NCBI RefSeq assembly: GCF_900108345.1
Contig: NZ_FNVV01000014.1
Span: 1,349,664-1,413,663 of the forward strand
DNA length: 64,000 nucleotides
From: Bacteroides ndongoniae
Lineage (GTDB): Bacteria > Bacteroidota > Bacteroidia > Bacteroidales > Bacteroidaceae
Reading direction: 5' to 3'
Shown here: in pieces, positions 54,888 through 63,216 of the stretch
Layout: every line of letters begins with the position of its first letter
Numbering within the stretch: the stretch's first letter is position 1
The notes under the pieces: generated by a model
Told to the model about the DNA's origin: nothing
The model's input: only the letters and a program-made list of their open reading frames with translations
Databases searched by the model: none
Translations under genes and position numbers: made by a program

Positions 54888-56573
54888 ATGACACAATCAG
54901 AAGATAATTTCAACAATTTGGTTTATAATAGCGGTTGTTTTTTTATAAAGCAACCTATTGAACCAGATAAATATAGAGAAGACAAATATTCATTTGATTC
55001 TAGAATAAAAAACTATTTATCCTATTCCCCTATAGCTGATATTGATTCTACGCGTGAATGTATCCATTTTTGGCATGAGTTAAATCATTATGTCCAAGAT
55101 CTAAGTAATTTTGCCTGCATATTAGAAGCAGAGATATCAGACTGGATTGCTGGTCACATCAAATTTTTAAGTCACCATCCAGACATTCGTTTTCCTCTCT
55201 TAGATGCAAAAAACATTGAATACAATAATAAGTTAACACTCAATGAAGAATATGCTCAAGCCAAAGAAGAGTTAAGGAAAATTATAGATTTGAAAAATTA
55301 TCTATTTGAACAAAAACATAAAAAGCCCAAAGACGATGAATATAACTTTCATAGCCCAAATGAATCATTTTTAGATAATTATGCCGTATCATTCAAGGAT
55401 TTAATTGAATGTAGCGCAAATAATAAGAGTTTCTGGGATGTCTTTTATATGGCTGAAAACAATGATGAATGCAAACTTCTACATCAAATCGCAAATGAAG
55501 AGAAACTATTCCCATATAAATTCGAGAATGAAAAAATTAATATAGATATTCTTAAACTTAAAGCTAATCATGAATACCAGCTTGTCAACCATATAATCAT
55601 TATATTCATTGCATTTATTAGAAATGACTATAGAGAATTATTCGATTACTATAAACACGACATTCCATTAAATCTAAGAAAAAGTAAGGCGGAAGAAATA
55701 TATAATATTACAAGATGTATTTTAGAAGTCTCAATGAATATACCTAGTTTAGAATACATCTTAAACAAAACAGAAACAGGAACTTATAAAAAAGAGGACT
55801 TTTGTCCTCCCTTACGCCTTTATAAAATAATAAAGGCTGTACGAGATAATCAAGGATTTCCTGCTGCAAAAGATAATGAGGATTTTTATATAACTTTCCA
55901 TGATTGGGTCTCAACCAAACTTGGATGGCCAACTTATGAAGAGACGTATCAGTCGATAGATCATGCATTGATGAAACGGTTTTTTGCTCATAAAGAAAAT
56001 ATGATTACCGAGCAACTTAATGGCATTTTAATAAAAAAGGAGCAGTATAAAGATTTTCTTAATTGGCCTGCATTACGTGTTTTACAATATATGCATCAAA
56101 AAATATTATTTTGCAATGGACAAGGCCTAGAAATCATCCACCTTCTAGGAAATTATATTATTTATAATACTGGACTTACAAATTTTTACACGGAGTGGTT
56201 CAATAGTAATATAAGAGAGCGGCAACTACTTTTTGATTTCGATTCAGATAAAGAAAAAATAAGGAAAATTCTTGAGAATAATCAAGGTTCAATAAGAGAA
56301 ACATTATGCAGACTATTTTCTCATGCTGTAAAAAATACATTCCTAGAAACAGGATATTTTCAATGTCCATTAAATCAAACGATGTGTCCACACCATGGAT
56401 CTTATTGTCAGAAATTCAAACAATTTGATTCTATAAAGAAAAGATGTAGAATGCGTATATCAAGATTACCTGAAGGAAATTATATTGTACCAGAAGGAAT
56501 GGGTAATTCACCAGACTGTATGTTATATAATTATATATTAGATTTGGAGTTTAACTTAAAAAAGATTTTTTAA
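54888..56573 (+). CDS. HExxH-containing protein next to the RiPP maturase, unknown function
   Basis: A 561-residue AT-rich gene. Near the N-terminus, WHELNHYVQ carries the zinc-metallopeptidase motif HExxH (His63, Glu64, His67). A cysteine-rich stretch lies near the C-terminus (CPLNQTMCPHHGSYCQKF, then CRMRI and PDCML). The rest is helical with no recognised domain and no signal peptide. It lies 183 bases after the maturase in the same direction and 3 bases before a small membrane protein. A leader peptidase or a cargo toxin/defence protein are both possible. The lower GC content suggests it may have been acquired separately. Confidence 0.6.
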   Translation: MTQSEDNFNNLVYNSGCFFIKQPIEPDKYREDKYSFDSRIKNYLSYSPIADIDSTRECIHFWHELNHYVQDLSNFACILEAEISDWIAGHIKFLSHHPDIRFPLLDAKNIEYNNKLTLNEEYAQAKEELRKIIDLKNYLFEQKHKKPKDDEYNFHSPNESFLDNYAVSFKDLIECSANNKSFWDVFYMAENNDECKLLHQIANEEKLFPYKFENEKINIDILKLKANHEYQLVNHIIIIFIAFIRNDYRELFDYYKHDIPLNLRKSKAEEIYNITRCILEVSMNIPSLEYILNKTETGTYKKEDFCPPLRLYKIIKAVRDNQGFPAAKDNEDFYITFHDWVSTKLGWPTYEETYQSIDHALMKRFFAHKENMITEQLNGILIKKEQYKDFLNWPALRVLQYMHQKILFCNGQGLEIIHLLGNYIIYNTGLTNFYTEWFNSNIRERQLLFDFDSDKEKIRKILENNQGSIRETLCRLFSHAVKNTFLETGYFQCPLNQTMCPHHGSYCQKFKQFDSIKKRCRMRISRLPEGNYIVPEGMGNSPDCMLYNYILDLEFNLKKIF

Positions 56574-56575
56574 AA

Positions 56576-56908
56576 ATGATGATTGAACATTATTTTAATG
56601 AAAATGAATTTGAAATTAAATCACTTTTGATTGATGAATTGCTTTCTGTAAAAGAGAGACGATGTAAGGATCAAAGATTTAATCTAGATTGGCTTCCAAT
56701 TGTGGAAGAATCATTAAGTATAATAAGTAGTTTATTTGCAATTGGTGAAATCAGCTATTCAATATGGAAAAAGAAAAAAGAAAAAGCGATTAAAGATTTA
56801 CAAGAAGCAAATAAAATAATAGGATTAACCAAAGAAGATGCAGAAGAAATAATAAAAAAAATATATGAGTTTTTAAAAAAAACTGATCCTACACAGGACA
56901 AAAAATGA
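56576..56908 (+). CDS. Small protein with one hydrophobic segment, partner of the HExxH gene
   Basis: A 110-residue protein. Residues about 43-62 (LSIISSLFAIGEISYSIW) form a hydrophobic segment, followed by a lysine-rich helical tail ending KKTDPTQDKK. Neither end has a lipobox. It starts 3 bases after the HExxH gene stop (ATG preceded by aaa), so the two are one transcription unit. The family is not recognised; a membrane anchor, immunity or regulatory partner is conceivable. Confidence 0.6.
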   Translation: MMIEHYFNENEFEIKSLLIDELLSVKERRCKDQRFNLDWLPIVEESLSIISSLFAIGEISYSIWKKKKEKAIKDLQEANKIIGLTKEDAEEIIKKIYEFLKKTDPTQDKK

Positions 56909-56989
56909 TTAGAAATATTTAGCCCTGCCATTACTCTATAAAGTGCCGTTTTTCTAAAGCCAAATTACTTTAAGCTAAAGGAATCATAT

Positions 56990-57022
56990 AAAAGGAGGGC
57001 CTCATTATGAAGCCCTCCTTTT
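56990..57022. terminator. Bidirectional terminator between convergent genes
   Basis: aaaaggagggc/gccctccttttt-like perfect 11-bp stem with an 11-base loop, between the small membrane protein (plus) and the RES gene (minus). Confidence 0.75.
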
Positions 57023-57032
57023 ATATCAAAAT

Positions 57033-58211
57033 TTATGCTGTAACTACCTTGTTCAGCAATAGAACTTCACTGGAAGTATCATTGTCATAAAAAAGTACAA
57101 TATTCTTTTCACCAGTCATAGAGCTTCGATATATAATACCATCAATGTGGTAATTATTCATAAACCTTATGTATTCTGTAAAAATTTGAGTGGGCACATA
57201 ATCAATTCCCGGATTCTTACCTACAGGTTGTGTTATTTCCGAATGAAACTTCTTTAGGAATTTATATTCTCTGAAATATTTGGGCATCCAAAATGACAGG
57301 TGTTCAGGTATCTTGAACAAGTCGATAACCACAAGTTCTCTTTTCAATTCAAACTCACCCAAATCTATCACGGCACCTGGAGTATAATTTCTGATTTCCT
57401 TTACCGGAGTCTCCTTATCCAATGCACCATAAAACATAGAAATTCCTGCAGCGCTCATTCTATTTTCCTTGGCAGCCTCAGTTGGAGGTGCTGTCAAATC
57501 CTTAAATGAAGTACGTGGAACACCTGTATCATTGGGACGTCCTCTGAATATGAGGGTTCCCTTATTAAGTCTGGATATAAGAATATTTCCGCAAAGTTGG
57601 TTTAGCTCTGTCAATACATCATCTTTCCATTCCTCTTGCCTTATGAAATGCGGATCCTGAAAAAAAGTGTAACGCTTTTTGTATTTAACCATTTTGGAGA
57701 AATAATCCCATGCATAAGACAATTCTTCATCAAGATCTTCTGCAAAAGCATCCGTTTGTGTCCATTCGCTATCATTGAAACAAGAAGCAATATCCTCATT
57801 AAGATCATCATTTTGTGTACAAAGGCCATAGCTATCCATCAAATCTAGTACATCATCATACTTTTCTACTTTCTCAGGCAGGATATAAGACCCGGCACGG
57901 CAAAAACCGGGTATTTCTTCCTCGTCATCATCGTAGAATGAACTAGCCAGTGGCAAATTTGCATCATCCAAAGAACATAATCTTTGTGACAATCGTCCTT
58001 CAATATATTGCATAAAACCTTTCATATCCAATACTAAAGTATTTGTTTTGCCACAATATGAACATTTTCCTTTATACCCGTTCTTACGAATATACTCCTT
58101 CAAATATGGATCACTAAAATGTTCTGCACAAACTTTCCTATCTTCATCAAAAGTATGCATAAGACCGCTTTCGTAGTCTGCCTGCATGTCTTTAACTATT
58201 CCCATATACAA
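57033..58211 (-). CDS. RES-domain protein with HEPN/RES N-terminal region
   Basis: A 392-residue protein. The N-terminal region has a zinc-like CSYCGKTN near residue 36 and a helical segment (MQYIEGRLSQRL), as in the N-terminal domain often fused to RES proteins. The RES toxin domain follows: Arg in LIFRGR, the Ser region NRMSAAGISMFYGA, and later ELVVIDLF. RES toxins break down NAD+. A typical Xre-type antitoxin gene is not seen next to it; fused RES proteins of this kind occur alone in defence islands. It is read opposite to the tra operon. Confidence 0.8.
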   Translation of the reverse strand: MYMGIVKDMQADYESGLMHTFDEDRKVCAEHFSDPYLKEYIRKNGYKGKCSYCGKTNTLVLDMKGFMQYIEGRLSQRLCSLDDANLPLASSFYDDDEEEIPGFCRAGSYILPEKVEKYDDVLDLMDSYGLCTQNDDLNEDIASCFNDSEWTQTDAFAEDLDEELSYAWDYFSKMVKYKKRYTFFQDPHFIRQEEWKDDVLTELNQLCGNILISRLNKGTLIFRGRPNDTGVPRTSFKDLTAPPTEAAKENRMSAAGISMFYGALDKETPVKEIRNYTPGAVIDLGEFELKRELVVIDLFKIPEHLSFWMPKYFREYKFLKKFHSEITQPVGKNPGIDYVPTQIFTEYIRFMNNYHIDGIIYRSSMTGEKNIVLFYDNDTSSEVLLLNKVVTA

Positions 58212-58576
58212 TTACACTTAAAATTAAACATTCAAGGAGTGATTCTAAATATCAGTTTCACTACACCATCTACAAAAGTAACGAATATTTTAATCCAACT
58301 CATTAATAAATATTATTATCTCAAAAGTAATATATACAGATATCAGCTTCTTGAATTGTTACATCGAAATACGAATACCATTATTTATTGCCGTAAAATC
58401 AAACTTTACTTCATACAATCCAATATTATAATATGATTTTTGAATATGATTTTTTGTTTTTGGATAAATCTTATTAAGATGATATATATTTAATATTCAA
58501 GCATTTCAGAATATTGAATCTTAAATATTTCTTTGCATCATCATATTTAAACCATATAATCATATCATAATAAAAT
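58212..58576. other. AT-rich intergenic region before the tra operon
   Basis: No gene is seen. It should hold the promoters of the RES gene and of the tra operon. A candidate -7 box is poor (ttctttgc near 58527), and no clear hairpin is visible. Confidence 0.4.
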
Positions 58577-59017
58577 ATGGAATCATACTTAATTTTCGCC
58601 ATTGTCCTAACGGTGGCATATATCATCTACTACGCCGTAATCATCGCACAGGAACTTTATGGCAAAAAAAGGGAAGAAAAGACAGAGGAAGAGGTATTCG
58701 ACTTGGATCCGTCCGAGGAGGAAAGCGTCGCAGTCACAGAAAGTGATACCGGTTTCAGCGTAGGTGGCGAGCAATATGAAACAGAAGGCAGTACAGCTAC
58801 TGAAGAACAGCAAGAACCGGAAACCGCTCCCCCAACAGAAACGCCGGAAGAGAAATTGCAACGGCTGAAAGCAAAAGCCGAAGAACGGATGGAAGAAACC
58901 GAACCTTATCTGTCGGATGCATTTACGACAGAAGAAATGTACAAAGCAATGGTATCGGGAGGACACATAGACAACCGTCCGGCCTTAGCCTGGAAACCAA
59001 TCAGAGACAAACTGTAA
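58577..59017 (+). CDS. First gene of the tra operon, membrane-anchored acidic protein
   Basis: A 146-residue protein with one N-terminal membrane helix (ESYLIFAIVLTVAYIIYYAVIIAQ) and an acidic, low-complexity middle (about 35-95, many E and T), ending in a conserved-looking block FTTEEMYKAMVSGG. In Bacteroides conjugative elements a gene of this kind precedes traE. It is probably an inner-membrane part of the mating apparatus or a chaperone; the family is not certain. Confidence 0.65.
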   Translation: MESYLIFAIVLTVAYIIYYAVIIAQELYGKKREEKTEEEVFDLDPSEEESVAVTESDTGFSVGGEQYETEGSTATEEQQEPETAPPTETPEEKLQRLKAKAEERMEETEPYLSDAFTTEEMYKAMVSGGHIDNRPALAWKPIRDKL

Positions 59018-59026
59018 AACAATACA

Positions 59027-59350
59027 ATGCAACTAACGAGAAAACTACTATGTATTTTATGTCTGATGCCCTATTACGCATTCGCCAAATGCGGAAGCGT
59101 AAACTACAGTTGGGGCGCCGATTCACTAGCGACAATGCACGACTATGTGGTGACAATGATGCTGTATGTCCTGTACATCTGCTACGCATTCGCCTCAGTC
59201 TTTGCTGTCGTGTCCGCGCTCCAGATTTATATCAAAATGAACACAGGTGAAGACGGTATCACGAAATCAATTACCACTCTGGTAGGCGCCTGCCTGTTCA
59301 TCATCGGAGCATCAATCGTTTTTCCGGCCTTTTTCGGATACCGCATATAA
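59027..59350 (+). CDS. DUF4134 (TraE-like) paralogue
   Basis: A 107-residue protein with a signal peptide ending near AFA, then the DUF4134 plan of two membrane helices: VVTMMLYVLYICYAFASVFAVVSALQIY, then GACLFIIGASIVFPAFFG. The pattern parallels the TraE protein encoded next, so this is a divergent tandem copy. It starts 10 bases after the previous gene. It is likely a VirB2/VirB3-like membrane component. Confidence 0.7.
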   Translation: MQLTRKLLCILCLMPYYAFAKCGSVNYSWGADSLATMHDYVVTMMLYVLYICYAFASVFAVVSALQIYIKMNTGEDGITKSITTLVGACLFIIGASIVFPAFFGYRI

Positions 59351-59414
59351 AGGAACGGAATGGAAGAAACGAGGCCAAAACAAACACAAGTATAACACAA
59401 AAAAGTAAAAAAGA

Positions 59415-59786
59415 ATGATCAAGCAAGTAAAGGGGTTTTTCAAAAGGATGACAGCATCCGCATCCATGAAAGTGCAGATGCTTTTGATTATGCTGCTGTG
59501 CGGAGCAACTTCGCTCATGGCACAGAATACGGCCGGTGATTACACGGCAGGAACAAATGCTCTGTCCACCGTGGCGGAAGAAATTGCGAAGTATGTGCCA
59601 ATCATGGTTAAACTGTGCTACGCCATTGCCGGTGTAGTTGCCATTGTGGGTGCTATCAGCGTCTATATCGCCATGAACAACGAGGAACAGGACGTGAAGA
59701 AGAAGATTATGATGGTAGTAGGCGCCTGCATCTTCCTGATTGCAGCAGCTCAGGCACTCCCGTTGTTCTTTGGAATCACAGCCTAA
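59415..59786 (+). CDS. traE: TraE, DUF4134 conjugation protein
   Basis: A 123-residue protein. A signal peptide (LLIMLLCGATSLMAQ) is followed by two membrane helices: VKLCYAIAGVVAIVGAISVYI and GACIFLIAAAQALPLFFG. This is the usual DUF4134/TraE form, with the loop NNEEQDVKKKIMMVV between the helices. TraE is part of the membrane channel of Bacteroides conjugative transposons. It lies 15 bases before traF. Confidence 0.88.
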   Translation: MIKQVKGFFKRMTASASMKVQMLLIMLLCGATSLMAQNTAGDYTAGTNALSTVAEEIAKYVPIMVKLCYAIAGVVAIVGAISVYIAMNNEEQDVKKKIMMVVGACIFLIAAAQALPLFFGITA

Positions 59787-59801
59787 AACAGTGTAAAGAA
59801 G

Positions 59802-60098
59802 ATGAAAAGCAAAGAGACCCGTTATCCTGACTATCCGGTGTTCAAGGGATTGCAACGTCCGCTTGAACTCATGGGGATTCAGGGGCGATACATCTACTGG
59901 GCTGCAGGTACGGCAGGTGGAGCCATTGTAGGCTTCATCGCCGCCTACTGCCTGCTCGGTTTTGTTGCCGGACTGATAGCCCTGACGGCCATCCTGTCGG
60001 CAGGCATCTCACTGATCATCGTGAAACAAAGACAGGGACTGCACTCCAAACGAATCGACAAGGGAGTGTTCGTCTATGCAAGTTCCAAGAAAATGTGA
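59802..60098 (+). CDS. traF: TraF, DUF4133 conjugation protein
   Basis: A 98-residue protein starting MKSKETRYPDYPVFKGLQRPLEL, the standard DUF4133 opening. Two close membrane helices follow (YWAAGTAGGAIVGFIAAYCLL, then VAGLIALTAILSAGISLII). The family is VirB3-like. It follows traE by 15 bases and precedes traG after a 121-base gap that contains a hairpin. Confidence 0.88.
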   Translation: MKSKETRYPDYPVFKGLQRPLELMGIQGRYIYWAAGTAGGAIVGFIAAYCLLGFVAGLIALTAILSAGISLIIVKQRQGLHSKRIDKGVFVYASSKKM

Positions 60099-60167
60099 TT
60101 GAATAAAAATAAACCATCATGAGACATGTGTGGGCAAGTTGAATGTTAAATTTTGAATGCGGGTAGG

Positions 60168-60188
60168 TTCGCCTTCACTGAAGGTGAA
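60168..60188 (+). promoter_or_regulatory. Hairpin in the traF-traG gap
   Basis: ttcgccttcactgaaggtgaa folds on itself (ttcgccttca with tgaaggtgaa, one G-T pair). It lies 31 bases before the traG ATG, where other tra genes are closely packed. It may be a processing or attenuation site. Confidence 0.45.
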
Positions 60189-60219
60189 TCTGCCCTTATT
60201 TGATTGAAATAATACAGAA

Positions 60220-62943
60220 ATGACAATATATATTCTTCTAATCTTCATCGCCTTATGTATCGGAATGGCTATTTCTGTCCATGCTTTCGGTACCGGCGGA
60301 AAACGCAAGCACATTTTCCGAGACATCTATTTCTCTGTAGAGAATACAGATGGCATAGGTATCATCTATACCAAAACCGGAGAATATTCCGCCATCCTGA
60401 AAATAGAAAATCCGGTGCAGAAATACTCGGCCAATACAGACAGCTATTATGAATTTACACATCTGTTTTCTGCCATTGCACAAACTTTAGGCGAAGGGTA
60501 TGCCATTCACAAGCAAGACATATTTATCCGCAAACAGTTTGAAGACGGAAGCGGAGATCAGCATGAATTCCTGTCGGCAGCCTATTTCAGGTATTTCAAC
60601 GGACGACACTACACGGACAGTGTATGCTATCTGACAATTACGCAGGAATCCAAGAAAAGCCGCCTTTTCTCATTTGACAACAAGAAGTGGCGCGACTTCC
60701 TGGTAAAAATCCGCAAGGTGCATGACCTGCTGCACGATGCAGGTGTACAGGCAGTATTCCTGAATGAAACAGAGGCGAGCAGTTATGTAGACCGCTTCTT
60801 TGCCATGGATTTCAAAAACAAGACAGTTTCGATGACCAACTTCAAAGCGAGTGATGAAAATCTGTCAATGGGTGACAAACGCTGCAAGGTGTACAGCCTG
60901 GTAGATGTGGACTGTGTAAGCCTGCCATCACTTATACGTCCATACTCAAATATTGAAGTGAACAACAGTGAGATGCCTGTTGATCTGCTTTCGGCCATAG
61001 ACAGCATCCCAAATGCAGAAACTGTGGTGTATAACCAGATTATCTTCCTGCCTAACCAGAAACGAGAATTGGCCTTACTTGACAAGAAGAAGAACCGCCA
61101 TGCAAGCATACCAAACCCTGGAAACCAAATGGCAGTAGAAGACATAAAACGAGTACAGGAAGTAATCGCCAGAGAGAGCAAGCAACTGGTTTATACCCAT
61201 TATAACCTGATAGTAGCCGTTCCGGCTGATACTGACTTGCAGAAATGTACAAACCATCTGGAGAATACTTTTTCACGTCTGGGCATCCATATCAGCAAAC
61301 GGGCCTATAACCAACTGGAACTGTTTGTCAGCTCCTTCCCCGGTAACTGCTACAGTATGAGCGAGGACTATGACCGCTTTCTGACGCTCAGTGATGCGGC
61401 CATGTGTCTGATGTATAAAGAACGTATCCAGCACAGTGAGGAAACCCCACTGAAAATATATTATACTGACCGTCAGGGTGTACCTGTGGCTATCGACATA
61501 ACAGGAAAAGAAGGAAAATACAAGTTGACAGACAACTCGAACTTCTTCTGTCTCGGCCCTTCCGGAAGCGGCAAGAGCTTCCACATGAACTCGGTAGTAC
61601 GACAGTTATATGAGCAAGGTACGGATGTAGTGATGGTAGATACCGGTAATTCCTATGAAGGACTTTGTGAATATCTGAACGGCAAGTACATCAGTTATAC
61701 GGAAGAAAAGCCGATAACCATGAATCCGTTCCGCATCAACCGTGCCGAACTGAATGTGGAAAAGACCGGCTTCCTGAAAAATCTTGTTCTGCTTATCTGG
61801 AAAGGCTCGCAGGGTACGGTGACAAAGACGGAAGACCGCCTGATAGAGCAGGTAATCACTGAATACTACGATACGTATTTTAATGGTTTCGAAGGATTTA
61901 CCGTAACGCAGCGTGAGGATTTACAAAAGAGCCTTCAGATAGATGAGCGGAATCACAACGACAGGCGGGATGAAAGCGAAAGAGAGCGGGATGCACGTAT
62001 AGACAGAATGATAAACGAGATGGAAAGACGACGCAAAGAACTGAAGGTGAAGGAACTTTCCTTCAATTCCTTTTACGAGTTCTCTGTACAGCGTATCCCG
62101 GACATTTGCAGTGAAAACAGAATTTCAGGGATTGACCTTTCCACCTACCGGTATATGATGAAAGACTTCTATCGAGGCGGCAACCATGAGAAGACATTAA
62201 ACGAGAACATGGACAGCAGCCTGTTTGATGAAACATTCATTGTTTTCGAAATCGACAGTATAAAAGATGATCCCCTCCTGTTCCCTCTTGTTACGCTCAT
62301 TATCATGGATGTATTCCTGCAGAAGATGCGTATCAAGAAGAACCGTAAGGTGCTTGTAATCGAGGAAGCATGGAAAGCCATCGCCAGCCCGCTGATGGCC
62401 GAGTATATCAAATTTATGTACAAGACCGCCCGTAAATTCTGGGCTTCGGTAGGAGTTGTAACCCAGGAAATACAGGATATTATCGGCAGTCCGATAGTAA
62501 AAGAAGCCATCATAAACAATTCGGATGTGGTCATGCTGCTTGATCAAAGCAAATTCCGAGAACGCTTTGATGAAATCAAGGCAATCCTCGGACTTACCGA
62601 TGTGGATTGCAAAAAGATATTCACTGTAAACCGCCTTGAAAACAAGGAGGGACGAAGTTTCTTCAGGGAGGTATTTATCAGAAGAGGAAGTACAAGCGGT
62701 GTGTATGGTGTGGAGGAACCGCATGAATGCTATATGACCTATACGACGGAACGTGCGGAAAAGGAAGCCTTGAAACTATACAAGAAAGAGCTGGGATGCT
62801 CTCATCAGGAAGCCATCGAAGCCTACTGTCGTGATTGGGATGCCAGCGGAATCAGCAAATCACTTCCCTTTGCAAAGAAAGTGAATGAAGCCGGGAAAGT
62901 ATTGAATCTGAAGCCATCAAAAAACAAGCAGACGATGGAATGA
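60220..62943 (+). CDS. traG: TraG, VirB4-family conjugation ATPase
   Basis: A 907-residue protein. An N-terminal membrane helix (IYILLIFIALCIGMAISVHAF) is followed by a TraG N-terminal region and a VirB4-type ATPase domain: Walker A GPSGSGKSFHMNS (about residue 446) and Walker B KVLVIEEAWKAI (about 710), with KTARKFWASVGVVTQEIQD after it. It powers assembly of the mating channel. Length and motifs are complete. It is the largest gene of the tra operon here. Confidence 0.92.
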   Translation: MTIYILLIFIALCIGMAISVHAFGTGGKRKHIFRDIYFSVENTDGIGIIYTKTGEYSAILKIENPVQKYSANTDSYYEFTHLFSAIAQTLGEGYAIHKQDIFIRKQFEDGSGDQHEFLSAAYFRYFNGRHYTDSVCYLTITQESKKSRLFSFDNKKWRDFLVKIRKVHDLLHDAGVQAVFLNETEASSYVDRFFAMDFKNKTVSMTNFKASDENLSMGDKRCKVYSLVDVDCVSLPSLIRPYSNIEVNNSEMPVDLLSAIDSIPNAETVVYNQIIFLPNQKRELALLDKKKNRHASIPNPGNQMAVEDIKRVQEVIARESKQLVYTHYNLIVAVPADTDLQKCTNHLENTFSRLGIHISKRAYNQLELFVSSFPGNCYSMSEDYDRFLTLSDAAMCLMYKERIQHSEETPLKIYYTDRQGVPVAIDITGKEGKYKLTDNSNFFCLGPSGSGKSFHMNSVVRQLYEQGTDVVMVDTGNSYEGLCEYLNGKYISYTEEKPITMNPFRINRAELNVEKTGFLKNLVLLIWKGSQGTVTKTEDRLIEQVITEYYDTYFNGFEGFTVTQREDLQKSLQIDERNHNDRRDESERERDARIDRMINEMERRRKELKVKELSFNSFYEFSVQRIPDICSENRISGIDLSTYRYMMKDFYRGGNHEKTLNENMDSSLFDETFIVFEIDSIKDDPLLFPLVTLIIMDVFLQKMRIKKNRKVLVIEEAWKAIASPLMAEYIKFMYKTARKFWASVGVVTQEIQDIIGSPIVKEAIINNSDVVMLLDQSKFRERFDEIKAILGLTDVDCKKIFTVNRLENKEGRSFFREVFIRRGSTSGVYGVEEPHECYMTYTTERAEKEALKLYKKELGCSHQEAIEAYCRDWDASGISKSLPFAKKVNEAGKVLNLKPSKNKQTME

Positions 62944-63216
62944 ATGTAAAGACGCATATCTCAATCATGCACATCACAATAGGTACGTCCGTATATGGTT
63001 ATCCGCAAGGCACTGATGCAGGCGGATATTGTAACCATAGAGAAATGTGCAGGAAAACCGAAGAATAGCTTTCAAATATTCCCTTTATCAAAGGAAAGAA
63101 CCTACAGCACATAAAGGACATGCTTGCCGAAAAGGTCTGCATCCCAGCATGAGCCAAGGGGAAATAGACGTGTATGATACCATTTGTTGGAGTAACCTAT
63201 AGCAAAAGCAACCATA
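62944..63216 (+). other. Gap between traG and the traI-type gene
   Basis: No convincing gene: short frames in all three phases carry stops within 30-50 codons. In some elements a small gene lies here, so a decayed remnant is possible. Confidence 0.35.
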
